Source: Hyphomicrobium sp. 99
Lineage (GTDB): Bacteria > Pseudomonadota > Alphaproteobacteria > Rhizobiales > Hyphomicrobiaceae
Reading direction: 5' to 3'
Assembly (NCBI RefSeq): GCF_000384335.2
Contig: NZ_KQ031382.1
Location: 3,483,545-3,547,544, forward strand
Length of the DNA: 64,000 bases
The notes under the pieces were generated by a model. That model did not search any database, was not told the origin of the DNA, and saw only the letters and a list, made by a program, of their open reading frames with translations. A program made the position numbers and the translations under genes. Each line of letters starts with the position of its first letter. Positions within the stretch are counted from its first letter, which is position 1. Positions 9,607 through 17,953 of the stretch are shown here, one piece after another.

Positions 9607-9629
9607 GCGTACGCAGAGTTTGCGTACGC
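9607..9629. repeat. Perfect 9-bp inverted repeat after the sigma-54 regulator gene
   Basis: GCGTACGCA at 9607-9615 is the exact reverse complement of TGCGTACGC at 9621-9629, with a five-base spacer. Each arm itself contains the palindrome GCGTACGC. It lies 22 bp after the regulator stop. It could be a terminator stem, since GGGTTTT follows, or a protein binding site. Confidence 0.55.
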
Positions 9630-9730
9630 CGGGTTTTGGCCGGCCGTTCGGGTCGCTGTTGCCTTGGTGTCGCCCTGAATTCGAATTTTTTTAGTGAGAG
9701 GACGGAGCCCCTTCGCCCTCGAACGCAAGA

Positions 9731-9760
9731 GCCCCGGCTGCATCCGGGGCTTTTGCATTT
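9731..9760 (+). terminator. Rho-independent terminator
   Basis: GCCCCGG and CCGGGGC form a perfect 7-bp stem around CTGCAT, followed by TTTTGCATTTTT. It lies 146 bp after the regulator gene, so a long 3' untranslated region or a short transcript may end here. Confidence 0.75.
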
Positions 9761-10012
9761 TTAGATACTGGCCTGAAAATAAGGCGCTGCGGCCCAATCG
9801 GCTTCAATCAAATTGCAACTTTCCACGTCGTACTTTGTTAGTTAATCGCATCGGTCGGACGGGCGACGATTCTACGGCCACCCTACGCTTCGAGCACGAA
9901 ACAGCAACAGTTTCGCCACAGCGCTGTGCAATACAGCCATGTCGCGCAATCTGACTGGCAAGGCGCGATGCTGGCGCGTATCTAAGGCCGGTAACAAGAG
10001 GTGAAGATTTCT

Positions 10013-12112
10013 ATGCGTGTCGCGAGACTTCTGGCGGTCGGCATGGTGTTGCTGGCCACCGGCTCGGTATCTGCAGCTTTGGCTGTCGAACCCAGCAACG
10101 ACCAAACCGATAAAGCCGCTGGCGCTTCGACTGCCCTCCCGGCTCCTGATCGAGACAGCTCCGACCCGCAAACTGCAATGCAGGTGCAGACCCCGCCACC
10201 ACAGGACGGGTCGGCCTCGAGCCAGGCTGCACCTTCCGAAGATCCGGCCGTGCATTCGCAACCGGCAGCTGCGGCACAGGCCTCCGACCCGACACATACC
10301 GCGGACGCTCCGGCGGCTGCTTCGGCCCCGGCTTCCGCCGCGCCTGCCGGGAACACGGCGGCCCGCGAGATTACGCCGACCAATGACCTCCTCTATCTGC
10401 CCGTCGCCCGTTACCTGCAGGACAACGCCAAAAAGGCCTTGGCCAGCACCGACTTGGCCGATCGCCAGGTGTTGATCCAGTTCTACACCGCTCGCATGGG
10501 CTCCACGCTCTGGGTCAACAAACACGGCTACAACGATGCCGCGAAGAATCTTATCGCCACGCTCAATGATGCTGACAGCTGGGGCCTCCGCTCGGCGGAT
10601 TTCAAAATCCCCGAACTGAAACCAGCTGCCGATGGGGAATTCAGCCTCGACGATCTGACGGTCGCCGAAACGCGCCTCTCTCTGTCAGCGATGGAATACG
10701 CCCGCGACGCGCGCGGCGATCGCATCCCTGACCCGTCGTCCCAGCTCGGCACCTACCTCGATCGGAAGCCGGTGCTTCTGGACCGCAGAACCGTCATCGA
10801 TAGTCTGGCGACGGTTGCCGACAAGGGCGAATATCTGACCGAGCTTCACCCGAAGCATCCGCAATTCGTGCGTCTGCGTGAAAAGCTGCTCGCACTGCGT
10901 GCCAACGCCAAACAAGCAGAGGATCTGAAAATCCCGGACGGCCCGAAGCTGACGCCGGGCACGAGCCACGCACAGATCGCGATCCTCCGAAAGCGCCTCA
11001 AGGTTGCCGCCGCCACGACCAAAGAGGACGGCACGCCTGCCGACGACACCTATTATGACAAGGGTCTCGCCGCCGCAGTCGTCGCCTACAAGGAAAGCAA
11101 AGGCATCGATCCGGCCAACCCGGCCATTACGTCGACGCTGCGCCGCTCGCTCAACGCATCAAACGACCTGAGCGAAGCAAAGCTCCTCGCCAACATGGAA
11201 GAGTGGCGCTGGATGCCGGACGACCTCGGCAAATACTACGTCATGGTCAACATTCCCGAGTTCAAAGTCCGCGTAATCTCGGACGGCGAAGTCATCCACG
11301 AGGAGCGTATCGTCTCGGGCCGCCCCGATACGCAATCGCCGATCTTCTCCGAGATGATGCGAACCGTCGTCATGCAGCCGCGCTGGAGCGTGCCGGATTC
11401 CATCAAGATCAAAGAGCTGTTGCCAAGTCTCAGAGCTGGCGGTGATCCGCTGCGCCGTCAGGGACTCGTGATCGAGCGCAACGGCCGCAAGATGGATCCG
11501 TATAGCGTCGATTGGAGAAGCAACGACATTCGCAACTTCAACGTCTATCAGCCGCCCGGCGGTGGTAATGCCCTCGGCGTCGTAAAATTCCTGTTCCCGA
11601 ACAAGCACGCCGTCTATCTGCACGACACGCCGAGCAAGAGCCTCTTCAACGAAAGCACGCGTGCGTTCAGCCACGGCTGCATGCGCGTCCGCAATCCGGT
11701 GAAGCTTGCCGAAGTCATCCTCAACAAGGACAAGGGCTGGGACCCGGCGATGGTGCAAAATCTCATCGCCAAAGGCCCCGAGGAAAACGAAATCAGCCTC
11801 GATCAGCCGATCCCTGTCCACGTCACGTATTTCACCGCTTGGGTCGCCGACGACGGCGAAGTTCAGACGTACGGCGATGTCTACGGCCACGAGAAGCGGA
11901 TCAATTTGGCGCTCCAGGGCCGCTGGAACCAGATCGCGAAAGCCGACGAAAAGAAAGTCTCGCCAGAGGACATTCCGCAGGCTGACGGCTGGGGCAACGA
12001 CGGCGGCTTCGGCTCGCTGTTCGGCAGCTACGACGAACGCGATAGTCGTGGCCGCAAGAAGTATGACCCGGGCCTCGGCGGCTTCTTCAAGCAGGTTTTG
12101 GGCGGCTTTTAA
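10013..12112 (+). CDS. YcbB-type L,D-transpeptidase, exported
   Basis: Exported murein L,D-transpeptidase that makes 3-3 cross-links or attaches proteins to peptidoglycan. The 699-residue protein has a signal peptide (VARLLAVGMVLLATGSVSAA), then an Ala/Pro/Gln-rich low-complexity linker of about 90 residues. After that come the scaffold and a peptidoglycan-binding-like region (about 120-400). The catalytic YkuD domain has HDTPSKSLF followed by SHGCMRV, with catalytic Cys near residue 556. The ATG at 10013 sits behind AGAGGTGA; a GTG at 10001 is the alternative. A strong terminator follows. It is paired with the downstream DUF882 murein-related gene, which suggests a cell-wall locus. Confidence 0.93.
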   Translation: MRVARLLAVGMVLLATGSVSAALAVEPSNDQTDKAAGASTALPAPDRDSSDPQTAMQVQTPPPQDGSASSQAAPSEDPAVHSQPAAAAQASDPTHTADAPAAASAPASAAPAGNTAAREITPTNDLLYLPVARYLQDNAKKALASTDLADRQVLIQFYTARMGSTLWVNKHGYNDAAKNLIATLNDADSWGLRSADFKIPELKPAADGEFSLDDLTVAETRLSLSAMEYARDARGDRIPDPSSQLGTYLDRKPVLLDRRTVIDSLATVADKGEYLTELHPKHPQFVRLREKLLALRANAKQAEDLKIPDGPKLTPGTSHAQIAILRKRLKVAAATTKEDGTPADDTYYDKGLAAAVVAYKESKGIDPANPAITSTLRRSLNASNDLSEAKLLANMEEWRWMPDDLGKYYVMVNIPEFKVRVISDGEVIHEERIVSGRPDTQSPIFSEMMRTVVMQPRWSVPDSIKIKELLPSLRAGGDPLRRQGLVIERNGRKMDPYSVDWRSNDIRNFNVYQPPGGGNALGVVKFLFPNKHAVYLHDTPSKSLFNESTRAFSHGCMRVRNPVKLAEVILNKDKGWDPAMVQNLIAKGPEENEISLDQPIPVHVTYFTAWVADDGEVQTYGDVYGHEKRINLALQGRWNQIAKADEKKVSPEDIPQADGWGNDGGFGSLFGSYDERDSRGRKKYDPGLGGFFKQVLGGF

Positions 12113-12133
12113 CTCCGCCAACTGATGTTCCGC

Positions 12134-12165
12134 AGCCGGCCGATCCATATCGGCCGGCTTTCGCT
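12134..12165 (+). terminator. Strong rho-independent terminator after the L,D-transpeptidase gene
   Basis: AGCCGGCCGAT (12134-12144) pairs perfectly with ATCGGCCGGCT (12149-12159) around a CCAT loop, followed by TTCGCTT. The 11-bp stem starts 22 bp after the stop codon. Confidence 0.8.
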
Positions 12166-12244
12166 TATTAACTGCCTGAGTATTCCGGCCTTTTTATCGC
12201 CCTTTCCAACCCTTTAAATGTTCAGACAGGATAGTTACCGCCTC

Positions 12245-12269
12245 TTAACGGTTCGGGATTAACCGTTAA
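12245..12269. promoter_or_regulatory. Palindromic possible operator upstream of the DUF882 gene
   Basis: TTAACGGTT (12245-12253) and AACCGTTAA (12261-12269) form a perfect inverted repeat with a 7-bp spacer, 58 bp before the GTG start. The TTAACC/TTAACG half-sites recall CtrA half-sites, but the TTAA-N7-TTAA spacing is not met. The regulator is therefore unknown. Confidence 0.35.
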
Positions 12270-12326
12270 TGGCCGAGCATTTTTAGCCCCAGTCGGGCTC
12301 GGGGATTTAGTAGGGACGGGGGATTC

Positions 12327-13880
12327 GTGGCCTTCAGCCGATCAGGCCTAGTTCTAGGCGCGTTGACGCTTGCTGTTTCCGTGTTCCTGCACGCCGACAA
12401 TATGACGGCGGCCGGTCAACCCGAAGAGCGCACGATCTCGCTCTATCACATCCACACCAAAGAGCGTTTGACCGTCACGTATAAGCGGAATGGCCAATAC
12501 ATTCCCGAAGCGCTGAAGCAGATCAATTGGATCATGCGCGATTGGCGGCAGAACGAAGTGAAGGAAATCGCCCCCGCAACCATCGATATCGCGTGGGAAA
12601 TGCACGAAGAACTCGGCTCGAAAGAGCCCATCAATATCATCTGCGGATACCGCTCTTCCGGCACCAACGAAATGTTGCGCCGGACCGTCGGCGGTCAGGC
12701 GAAGCAGAGCCAGCACATCACCGGCAAGGCGATCGACATCACCTTCCCGGACATTCCGCTGAAAAAGATGCGTTACTCCGCGTTGATCCGCGAACGCGGC
12801 GGCGTTGGCTATTACCCGACCTCGGGCGTCCCCTTCGTCCACGTCGACACGGCAAACGTCCGCATGTGGCCGCGCATGCCGCGCCAGGAACTCGCACTGC
12901 TTTTTCCCAACGGCCGCTCCAAATACGTGCCCGACGACGGCCGCCCCATCACGCCGGCGGATGTGACGACCGCACAGAGCAAGTTCCGCGAGCTCGCGAC
13001 GCAGGTCGCCGAATTCTTCCATGATCGCCGCACGCCCGGAACCTCGCGAACGATGGTCGCCTCGTTGGAACTCAGCCCTCCGAAAAAGAGCCTGAACGTC
13101 GTCGCGTCACTTGGGAATGCAGCACAGCAGGCGCCCGCGTCGGACAACGGCTCAACGCGCCGAAACGTCAATCTGACGGCCGAGCCCGATCCGGCTCTGG
13201 CGGCACCGCGCCCGTTCGCCCCAGCCGCAGTTGCATCGCTTGAAACCGAAGCTGATCCAAAGCCCCAGCTCGTTTCCGCGCCGAAGCTCGTCGATCGCTC
13301 GTCGCACTTCACGCTCCCTTCGAAAGCCGACCGTGGCAAGCTCGACGCCCTGGTGACAGCCGCCGCAACAATGCCGGTGCCCGAACTGGTTCGCGGCCCA
13401 CGGCCCGCCGTCCGTCCGCAGAAAGCCTTGGCGGCGGTCGCTTTGGCTGAAACCCGGCAGCCCGCTTCACCTGTTCCGGCCGCACGAGTTGCAAGCCTGG
13501 ATCCCGCAGTCGGCACGGACATGCACCCGGCAAGCCTCGGCAACGGGTGGGCCCAGGCCCCGCAGTTCGACGAAGATCATCCCGACGAACTCGATTATCG
13601 ACCGTTCCCGCTGTCGCCGCTTCTGAGCGACAAACCGGCATCACGAGACCAGCCGCTCGCCGAAATGCAGGCGCCCGACGTCGCAGCGACCCTCGAGGTT
13701 TTGGACGATGTCGGCGGTATCGTGCCGATGAAATTCAGAACTGGGCAGCAATTGGCGGAATCAGTCTCATCCGACCAGTTCAGCGGCAAAGCGGTCCACG
13801 CGGAAGCATTGATGGAAATAGAACAGAGCCGCATGCCTTCGGGGATCGAGAGCAGAGCCGTTCAAACCAGCGCGCGCTGA
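12327..13880 (+). CDS. DUF882/YcbK-like exported murein-hydrolase-fold protein with long C-terminal tail
   Basis: A 517-residue exported protein. After a signal peptide (about 1-24), residues 30-200 match the DUF882/peptidase M15-like fold. The zinc-site pattern includes GYRSSGTNEMLR, SQHITGKAIDI (His and Asp) and VPFVHVDTANVR (His-x-Asp). These residues would make it a zinc-dependent murein peptidase of the YcbK/MepK type. The remaining 300 residues are Ala/Pro-rich with no recognisable domain and are unusually long for the family. The GTG start follows GGGACGGGGGA. It probably acts in the periplasm with the neighbouring L,D-transpeptidase, in my inference by trimming cross-links. Confidence 0.85.
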   Translation: MAFSRSGLVLGALTLAVSVFLHADNMTAAGQPEERTISLYHIHTKERLTVTYKRNGQYIPEALKQINWIMRDWRQNEVKEIAPATIDIAWEMHEELGSKEPINIICGYRSSGTNEMLRRTVGGQAKQSQHITGKAIDITFPDIPLKKMRYSALIRERGGVGYYPTSGVPFVHVDTANVRMWPRMPRQELALLFPNGRSKYVPDDGRPITPADVTTAQSKFRELATQVAEFFHDRRTPGTSRTMVASLELSPPKKSLNVVASLGNAAQQAPASDNGSTRRNVNLTAEPDPALAAPRPFAPAAVASLETEADPKPQLVSAPKLVDRSSHFTLPSKADRGKLDALVTAAATMPVPELVRGPRPAVRPQKALAAVALAETRQPASPVPAARVASLDPAVGTDMHPASLGNGWAQAPQFDEDHPDELDYRPFPLSPLLSDKPASRDQPLAEMQAPDVAATLEVLDDVGGIVPMKFRTGQQLAESVSSDQFSGKAVHAEALMEIEQSRMPSGIESRAVQTSAR

Positions 13881-13884
13881 TCTT

Positions 13885-14814
13885 CTAGGCCTGCAGCGCC
13901 AAAGCGCCTCGCTTCAACGAGGCCTGCCCCGCTTCGGCAACGAGTTTACCCAGCGCCAGAAAATCATCCCGGCGCGGGCTCGACCGCCGCCATGCGAGCC
14001 CGATGGATCGCGAAGGCTCCGGATCGACGAAGCGGATGATCTTGATCTCGCGGCTCCGGCCTTCGACACCAAGGCATATTTCGGGAAGCAGCGTGATGCC
14101 AAATCCCGCCGACACCATCTCGACGATCGTCGATAGGCTCGATGCGCCGAAAGTATTTACGTCGTCGACCTGTTGCAGGCTGCAATACGTGAGCGCCTGA
14201 TCGCGCAGGCAGTGCCCCTCTTCGAGCAGCAATAGGCGGTCGTGCTCCACCATCTCCTTCGTGGCGCGAACCCGGCCCGAAAGCTTCCGCGTCTTCGGCA
14301 GAGCTAGCAAAAACCGGTCTTCGAAAACCGACAATGTTTCGAGGTCGGGATTCTTGATCGGCAACGCGAGCAGCAGAACATCCAGCTTGCCCTCGACGAG
14401 TTCGTCCGTCAGGGGCTGCGTTTGCGTTTCGCGGACATGCAGTTCGAGGTCCGGATACTTCGCTTTGAGCAGCGGCAACAGCGGCGGCAGGAGATAGGGG
14501 GCAACGGAGGGAATGACACCCAAGCGAAGCGTACCGGAAAGTATGCCGCCTGCGTGCTGCGCATAATCGACGAGATTGCGCACGTCGTTGAGCAACCTCT
14601 GCGCCCGGATCGCGATTTCCTCGCCCTTCGGCGTCAGCTTGATGCCGTTGCGCGTACGCTCGACGAGCGCAATGCCGAGCGACGCTTCAAGATCCTGAAT
14701 TTGCATCGACAGCGCCGGCTGCGTCACCGCGCAGGCATCGGCCGCTCGTCCAAAATGCTGCTCGCGAGCGAGAGCATCGAAATACCGGAGTTGCTTCAGT
14801 GTGACGTGGGCCAT
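13885..14814 (-). CDS. oxyR: OxyR, hydrogen-peroxide-sensing LysR regulator
   Basis: LysR-type regulator of 309 residues. The N-terminal winged helix (residues 1-60) has HFGRAADACAVTQPALSMQI. The effector domain contains LLLLEEGHCLRDQALTYC, which places two cysteines nine residues apart as in the E. coli OxyR peroxide switch (C199/C208). This pair separates OxyR from other LysR proteins. Its stop lies 4 bp from the convergent DUF882 gene. No catalase or ahpC is adjacent, so its regulon lies elsewhere. A palindrome just upstream may serve autoregulation. Confidence 0.92.
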   Translation of the reverse strand: MAHVTLKQLRYFDALAREQHFGRAADACAVTQPALSMQIQDLEASLGIALVERTRNGIKLTPKGEEIAIRAQRLLNDVRNLVDYAQHAGGILSGTLRLGVIPSVAPYLLPPLLPLLKAKYPDLELHVRETQTQPLTDELVEGKLDVLLLALPIKNPDLETLSVFEDRFLLALPKTRKLSGRVRATKEMVEHDRLLLLEEGHCLRDQALTYCSLQQVDDVNTFGASSLSTIVEMVSAGFGITLLPEICLGVEGRSREIKIIRFVDPEPSRSIGLAWRRSSPRRDDFLALGKLVAEAGQASLKRGALALQA

Positions 14815-14832
14815 CAGCTAGACTAATGTATT

Positions 14833-14855
14833 GGACAAGAAATCACGATTTGTCC
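14833..14855. promoter_or_regulatory. Inverted repeat upstream of oxyR (possible autoregulatory site)
   Basis: GGACAA and TTGTCC are perfect inverted arms separated by 11 bp, centred about 30 bp upstream of the oxyR start. LysR-type regulators commonly bind interrupted palindromes with T-N11-A geometry near their own promoters. The assignment to OxyR is inference. Confidence 0.4.
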
Positions 14856-15054
14856 TTATCACAGTCTAACGCTAGCGTGAACAAACCGGCGCGTGGAGAT
14901 CAATCACTTTTCCGCGCGCAGATAGACGACACCCGTAAGGATGTCATCGCCAGCACCGTCCGGGTCCCAGCGCCGAATGGGGTCGGGCGGTGTTGTTTTA
15001 TGTTGTAGACGCCTCTGCTTGGCAACCGCACCTGAGCTAGATGGCAGCCCGAGC

Positions 15055-15348
15055 CTACTCGGCGGCCATCATCTTATCGACGACGGACGTGTCCGGGGGC
15101 GCGTCGAGCATGCCAAGCGCGTGCATGTAGACTTCGAGGATGCTTTCCTCTTCCTGCCGCTCCTCGTTCGACTTTTTGCGAAGCCGCACGATCTGGCGCA
15201 GTGCCTTGACGTCGAAGCCGACCGATTTCGCCTCGGTGTACTTGTCGCGAATGTCGCTCGCGAGCTGCTTCTTTTCCTCTTCCAAGCGTTCGATCTGTTC
15301 GACGAACTGGCGCAACTGATTTTGCGCCGAGGCTTGAAGCGTGCTCAT
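15055..15348 (-). CDS. gapR: GapR-family DUF2312 nucleoid-associated protein
   Basis: A 97-residue, highly charged, helical protein: MSTLQASAQNQLRQFVEQIE, then ERLEEEKKQLASDIRDKY, then EAKSVGFDVKALRQIVRLRK. This matches DUF2312, the family of Caulobacter GapR, which clamps overtwisted AT-rich DNA ahead of replication and transcription and stimulates type II topoisomerases. The first half is predicted coiled coil. The ATG at 15348 is preceded by AGGAG; an in-frame upstream extension lacks family residues. It lies between oxyR and DUF1244 genes on the same strand with 280 bp upstream. Function by homology only. Confidence 0.88.
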   Translation of the reverse strand: MSTLQASAQNQLRQFVEQIERLEEEKKQLASDIRDKYTEAKSVGFDVKALRQIVRLRKKSNEERQEEESILEVYMHALGMLDAPPDTSVVDKMMAAE

Positions 15349-15408
15349 GAAGGCTCCTACTGATCTCAAGTGCCAGCCGACGCTACCGGCCGATCCTCTC
15401 CGCAGCAA

Positions 15409-15628
15409 GGCGACGAGCGAAGCTATCCAAAGGGATAATATCGAGCCGGGCCTTGACGTTGTATATGTCGCGGTCCGACTCGCTTTTCCGCGAGGCCTCG
15501 CCCGGCGGCCGGCTCCCCGCAGGGGAGTCGCCGGACGACATCAAAAGACTCGCCGGACGAAAACCAAAGCTCGCCCGGCTCCCCGCGCCGGCGGCCGGCG
15601 CGCGGAACGCGTGTCGCCGGCGCCAATT
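15409..15628. other. Very GC-rich intergenic stretch upstream of gapR
   Basis: Between gapR and the DUF1244 gene lies a stretch rich in CGCCGG, CGGCGGCCGG and CTCCCCGC. It contains two imperfect copies of a block containing CCGGCTCCCCGC (near 15508 and 15575). Open frames here are low-complexity and have no family resemblance. I see no gene; an RNA structure or decayed palindromic repeats are possible. Confidence 0.4.
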
Positions 15629-15937
15629 TTAATGATCCCGCGGCCGGTTTTGCTCGAAGGCCGCTTGCTTATCTGCGGGCGCATCGGTCTGATATTTGGC
15701 CTTCCACTCTTTGAAGGGCATGCCGTAGACGATTTCGCGGGCATCGTCCTTGGAGAGCTCGAGCCCCTTGGCTTCGGCCGCGTCCGACATCCAGGTCGAA
15801 AGGCAGTTTCTGCAGAACCCGGCCAGATTCATCATATCGATGTTCTGGACGTCCGTCCGCGACTGCAAATGCTCGACAAGGCGCCGAAAGACGGCTGCCT
15901 CGAGTTCGATTGTCGTCTGCGGATCGAATGTCTTCAT
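15629..15937 (-). CDS. DUF1244 family protein
   Basis: A 102-residue cytosolic protein of the DUF1244 family, conserved in Proteobacteria with no established function. It begins MKTFDPQTTIELEAAVFRRL and contains a CxxC pair in GFCRNCLSTWM, then the conserved SKDDAREIVYGMPFKEWKAK segment. The ATG at 15937 follows GAGGAA at good spacing; the frame is open upstream but without family residues. It is divergent from the glycerate kinase gene with about 200 bp between. The CxxC could bind metal or be redox active; that is inference. Confidence 0.88.
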   Translation of the reverse strand: MKTFDPQTTIELEAAVFRRLVEHLQSRTDVQNIDMMNLAGFCRNCLSTWMSDAAEAKGLELSKDDAREIVYGMPFKEWKAKYQTDAPADKQAAFEQNRPRDH

Positions 15938-16139
15938 TTCCGGTTCCTCGCTTCTTGGGGGCGTTTCCACAGGCCCATACGACATAAGCACCCCGCCAGC
16001 CATCCAAAAGCCCCGCGGGAACCCGCCATACGAAACCCGGTGACCGGCTGCGGCCTCTGATGCCTTGACGGGCGTGAGGCGTTTGCGCAAACCAAGACCA
16101 ACAATCACAAAACAGCCGGCAACTGGCCAGGGAGATACG

Positions 16140-17435
16140 ATGACAGACGGGTCGAACGGCGGCGTTCGCGAGACTTTGAGCACGCTGTTCGAAGCCGCGC
16201 ATCGAACAGCCCATCCCTCGGTCTGCCTGCCGTCACACCTTCCCCCCGTCCCCGAAGGCGGCCGGATCATCATTATTGGCGCTGGCAAGGGCTCGGCCGC
16301 GATGGCCGTCGCAGCCGAGGCGCACTACATTGCCACCGGACAAGAGAGCAAGATATCGGGGCTCATCTCCACGCGGCACGGCTTCGGCCTTCCGACCGGG
16401 ATCATCAAAATCCTGGAAGCCGGCCACCCCGTCCCCGATGCCAACTCGATCATCGGTGCCGAACGCGCCATCGCGCTCGCCAAGAGTGCAGGCCCGAATG
16501 ACCTCGTCCTCTGCCTGTTGTCGGGCGGCGCCTCCGCCATCTGGGCGGCCCCCGTCGAGGGCGTCAGCTTCGAAGCCAAGCAGGCACTGACGAAGCAGCT
16601 TCTCAAATCCGGCGCGCCGATCTCCGAGATGAATTGCGTCCGCAAGCATCTCTCCGAAGTCAAAGGCGGCAAGCTCGCAGCCGCCGTCTATCCGGCGCGT
16701 CTCCTGACACTCGCGATTTCCGACGTGCCGGGCGACAACCCGGACGAGATCGGCTCCGGCCCGACCGTCGCCGATCGCTCGACGCTCGCCGACGCACGCG
16801 CTGTCCTCGAGAAATGGAAAATCACGCCGTCGCCTGAAATTGCAAAAGCCCTTGCCGACCCGCGCAATGAAACGCTGAAGGCCGGCGATCCGAAACTCGC
16901 GAACTCGACCTACAAAATCGTAGCAGCGCCGAGAGCGTCTATCGAAGCCGCGGCGAAGATCGCCCGTGATCTTGGTTATCGTGTTGTTTCGCTCGGAGAC
17001 GATCTCGAAGGCGAAGCACGCGACGTCGCGCGCACTCACGCGGAAATGGCGCTCGAAGCCAAGCGCAAGCACGAAAAAATCGCGATCATGTCGGGCGGCG
17101 AATTGACGGTCACCGTTCGCGGCGACGGCTCAGGCGGCCCGAATCAGGAATACGCCCTCGGTCTCGCGTTGGCCCTCAACGGAACCCCGGGAATTGCCGG
17201 ACTTGCCGGCGATACGGACGGTATCGATGGCGGCGGCGGTCACGCGGGCGATCCGGCGGGCGCATTGGTATTTCCCGATACGCTGAAACGCGCCGAAGCT
17301 GCCAATCTCAATGCCGCCAAGTTCCTGGAGAACAACGACTCCACGGCATTCTTCCGCTCGCTTGGCGACCTTATCCTTTGTGGCCCAACCCAAACCAACG
17401 TCAACGATTTCCGGGTCATCCTCGTTGACCCGTAA
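16140..17435 (+). CDS. ttuD: Glycerate 2-kinase (TtuD/GK-II family)
   Basis: MOFRL/GK-II type glycerate kinase of 431 residues, converting D-glycerate to 2-phosphoglycerate with ATP. Family marks are IIIIGAGKGSAAMA near residue 45, LLSGGASAIWAAP near 130, ISDVPGDNPDEIGSGPT near 195, and the C-terminal GGPNQEYALGLAL and AGDTDGIDG motifs. Such genes were historically annotated as hydroxypyruvate reductase. The ATG at 16140 follows GGGAGATAC. Placement just upstream of DUF1036-pyk fits a route from glycerate through 2-phosphoglycerate and PEP to pyruvate. In methylotrophs, glycerate 2-kinase is part of serine-cycle carbon assimilation; linking it to that here is inference. Confidence 0.94.
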   Translation: MTDGSNGGVRETLSTLFEAAHRTAHPSVCLPSHLPPVPEGGRIIIIGAGKGSAAMAVAAEAHYIATGQESKISGLISTRHGFGLPTGIIKILEAGHPVPDANSIIGAERAIALAKSAGPNDLVLCLLSGGASAIWAAPVEGVSFEAKQALTKQLLKSGAPISEMNCVRKHLSEVKGGKLAAAVYPARLLTLAISDVPGDNPDEIGSGPTVADRSTLADARAVLEKWKITPSPEIAKALADPRNETLKAGDPKLANSTYKIVAAPRASIEAAAKIARDLGYRVVSLGDDLEGEARDVARTHAEMALEAKRKHEKIAIMSGGELTVTVRGDGSGGPNQEYALGLALALNGTPGIAGLAGDTDGIDGGGGHAGDPAGALVFPDTLKRAEAANLNAAKFLENNDSTAFFRSLGDLILCGPTQTNVNDFRVILVDP

Positions 17436-17506
17436 AGCGCAAACGACATCGGCGAAGGATCGGGGTAACGACCGGAATTCTCCCCTTCGAGACCGGAGGT
17501 TCTGAC

Positions 17507-17953
17507 TTGCAACCCCGCTTCCGCCTGCCCGCGCTTCGACGGAACTTTGCTCTCGTCCTGGGCTTTTTCCTCTACGCGACCGCAGCGCACGCCGACTTGA
17601 AATTATGCAATGCCACCTCGAGCAGGGTCGGCGTCGCAATCGGATATCAAGACTCATCGGGCTGGGCGACGGAGGGCTGGTGGAACATAGCTTCGCAGAC
17701 CTGCGAAACCCTTCTCAAAGGTGGGCTACCGAGTCGCTTTGTTTACGTTCACGCCGTTGATTATGACCGCGGCGGCGAATGGGGCGGCAAAAACGACATG
17801 TGCACGACTGAAAAATCCTTCGCTATCAGGGGGGTTCAGGATTGCGCGAAACGTGGATATAAGCGCACGGGTTTTTTTGAAGTAGACACCGGCGAGGCGA
17901 AAGAGTGGACCATCCGCCTCACTGATCCCGGGCAAGGAAAAGCAGACAAATGA
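17507..17953 (+). CDS. DUF1036 family exported protein
   Basis: A 148-residue protein with a signal peptide (LVLGFFLYATAAHA), then the DUF1036 core: LKLCNATSSRVGVAIGYQ, WATEGWWNIASQTCETLL, FVYVHAVDYDRGGEWGG. It has five cysteines, four of them after the cleavage site, probably in disulfides. Function is unknown; the family was named for conservation in Proteobacteria and cyanobacteria. The start is TTG at 17507 with GGAGGT six bases upstream. Its stop overlaps the pyruvate kinase start as ATGA, so translation is probably coupled, although one product is periplasmic and the other cytosolic. Confidence 0.87.
   Translation: MQPRFRLPALRRNFALVLGFFLYATAAHADLKLCNATSSRVGVAIGYQDSSGWATEGWWNIASQTCETLLKGGLPSRFVYVHAVDYDRGGEWGGKNDMCTTEKSFAIRGVQDCAKRGYKRTGFFEVDTGEAKEWTIRLTDPGQGKADK

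Noticed and set aside
9694..9954. Small plus-strand open frame after the sigma-54 regulator
   Set aside because: It reads through a strong terminator hairpin and its sequence resembles no protein.
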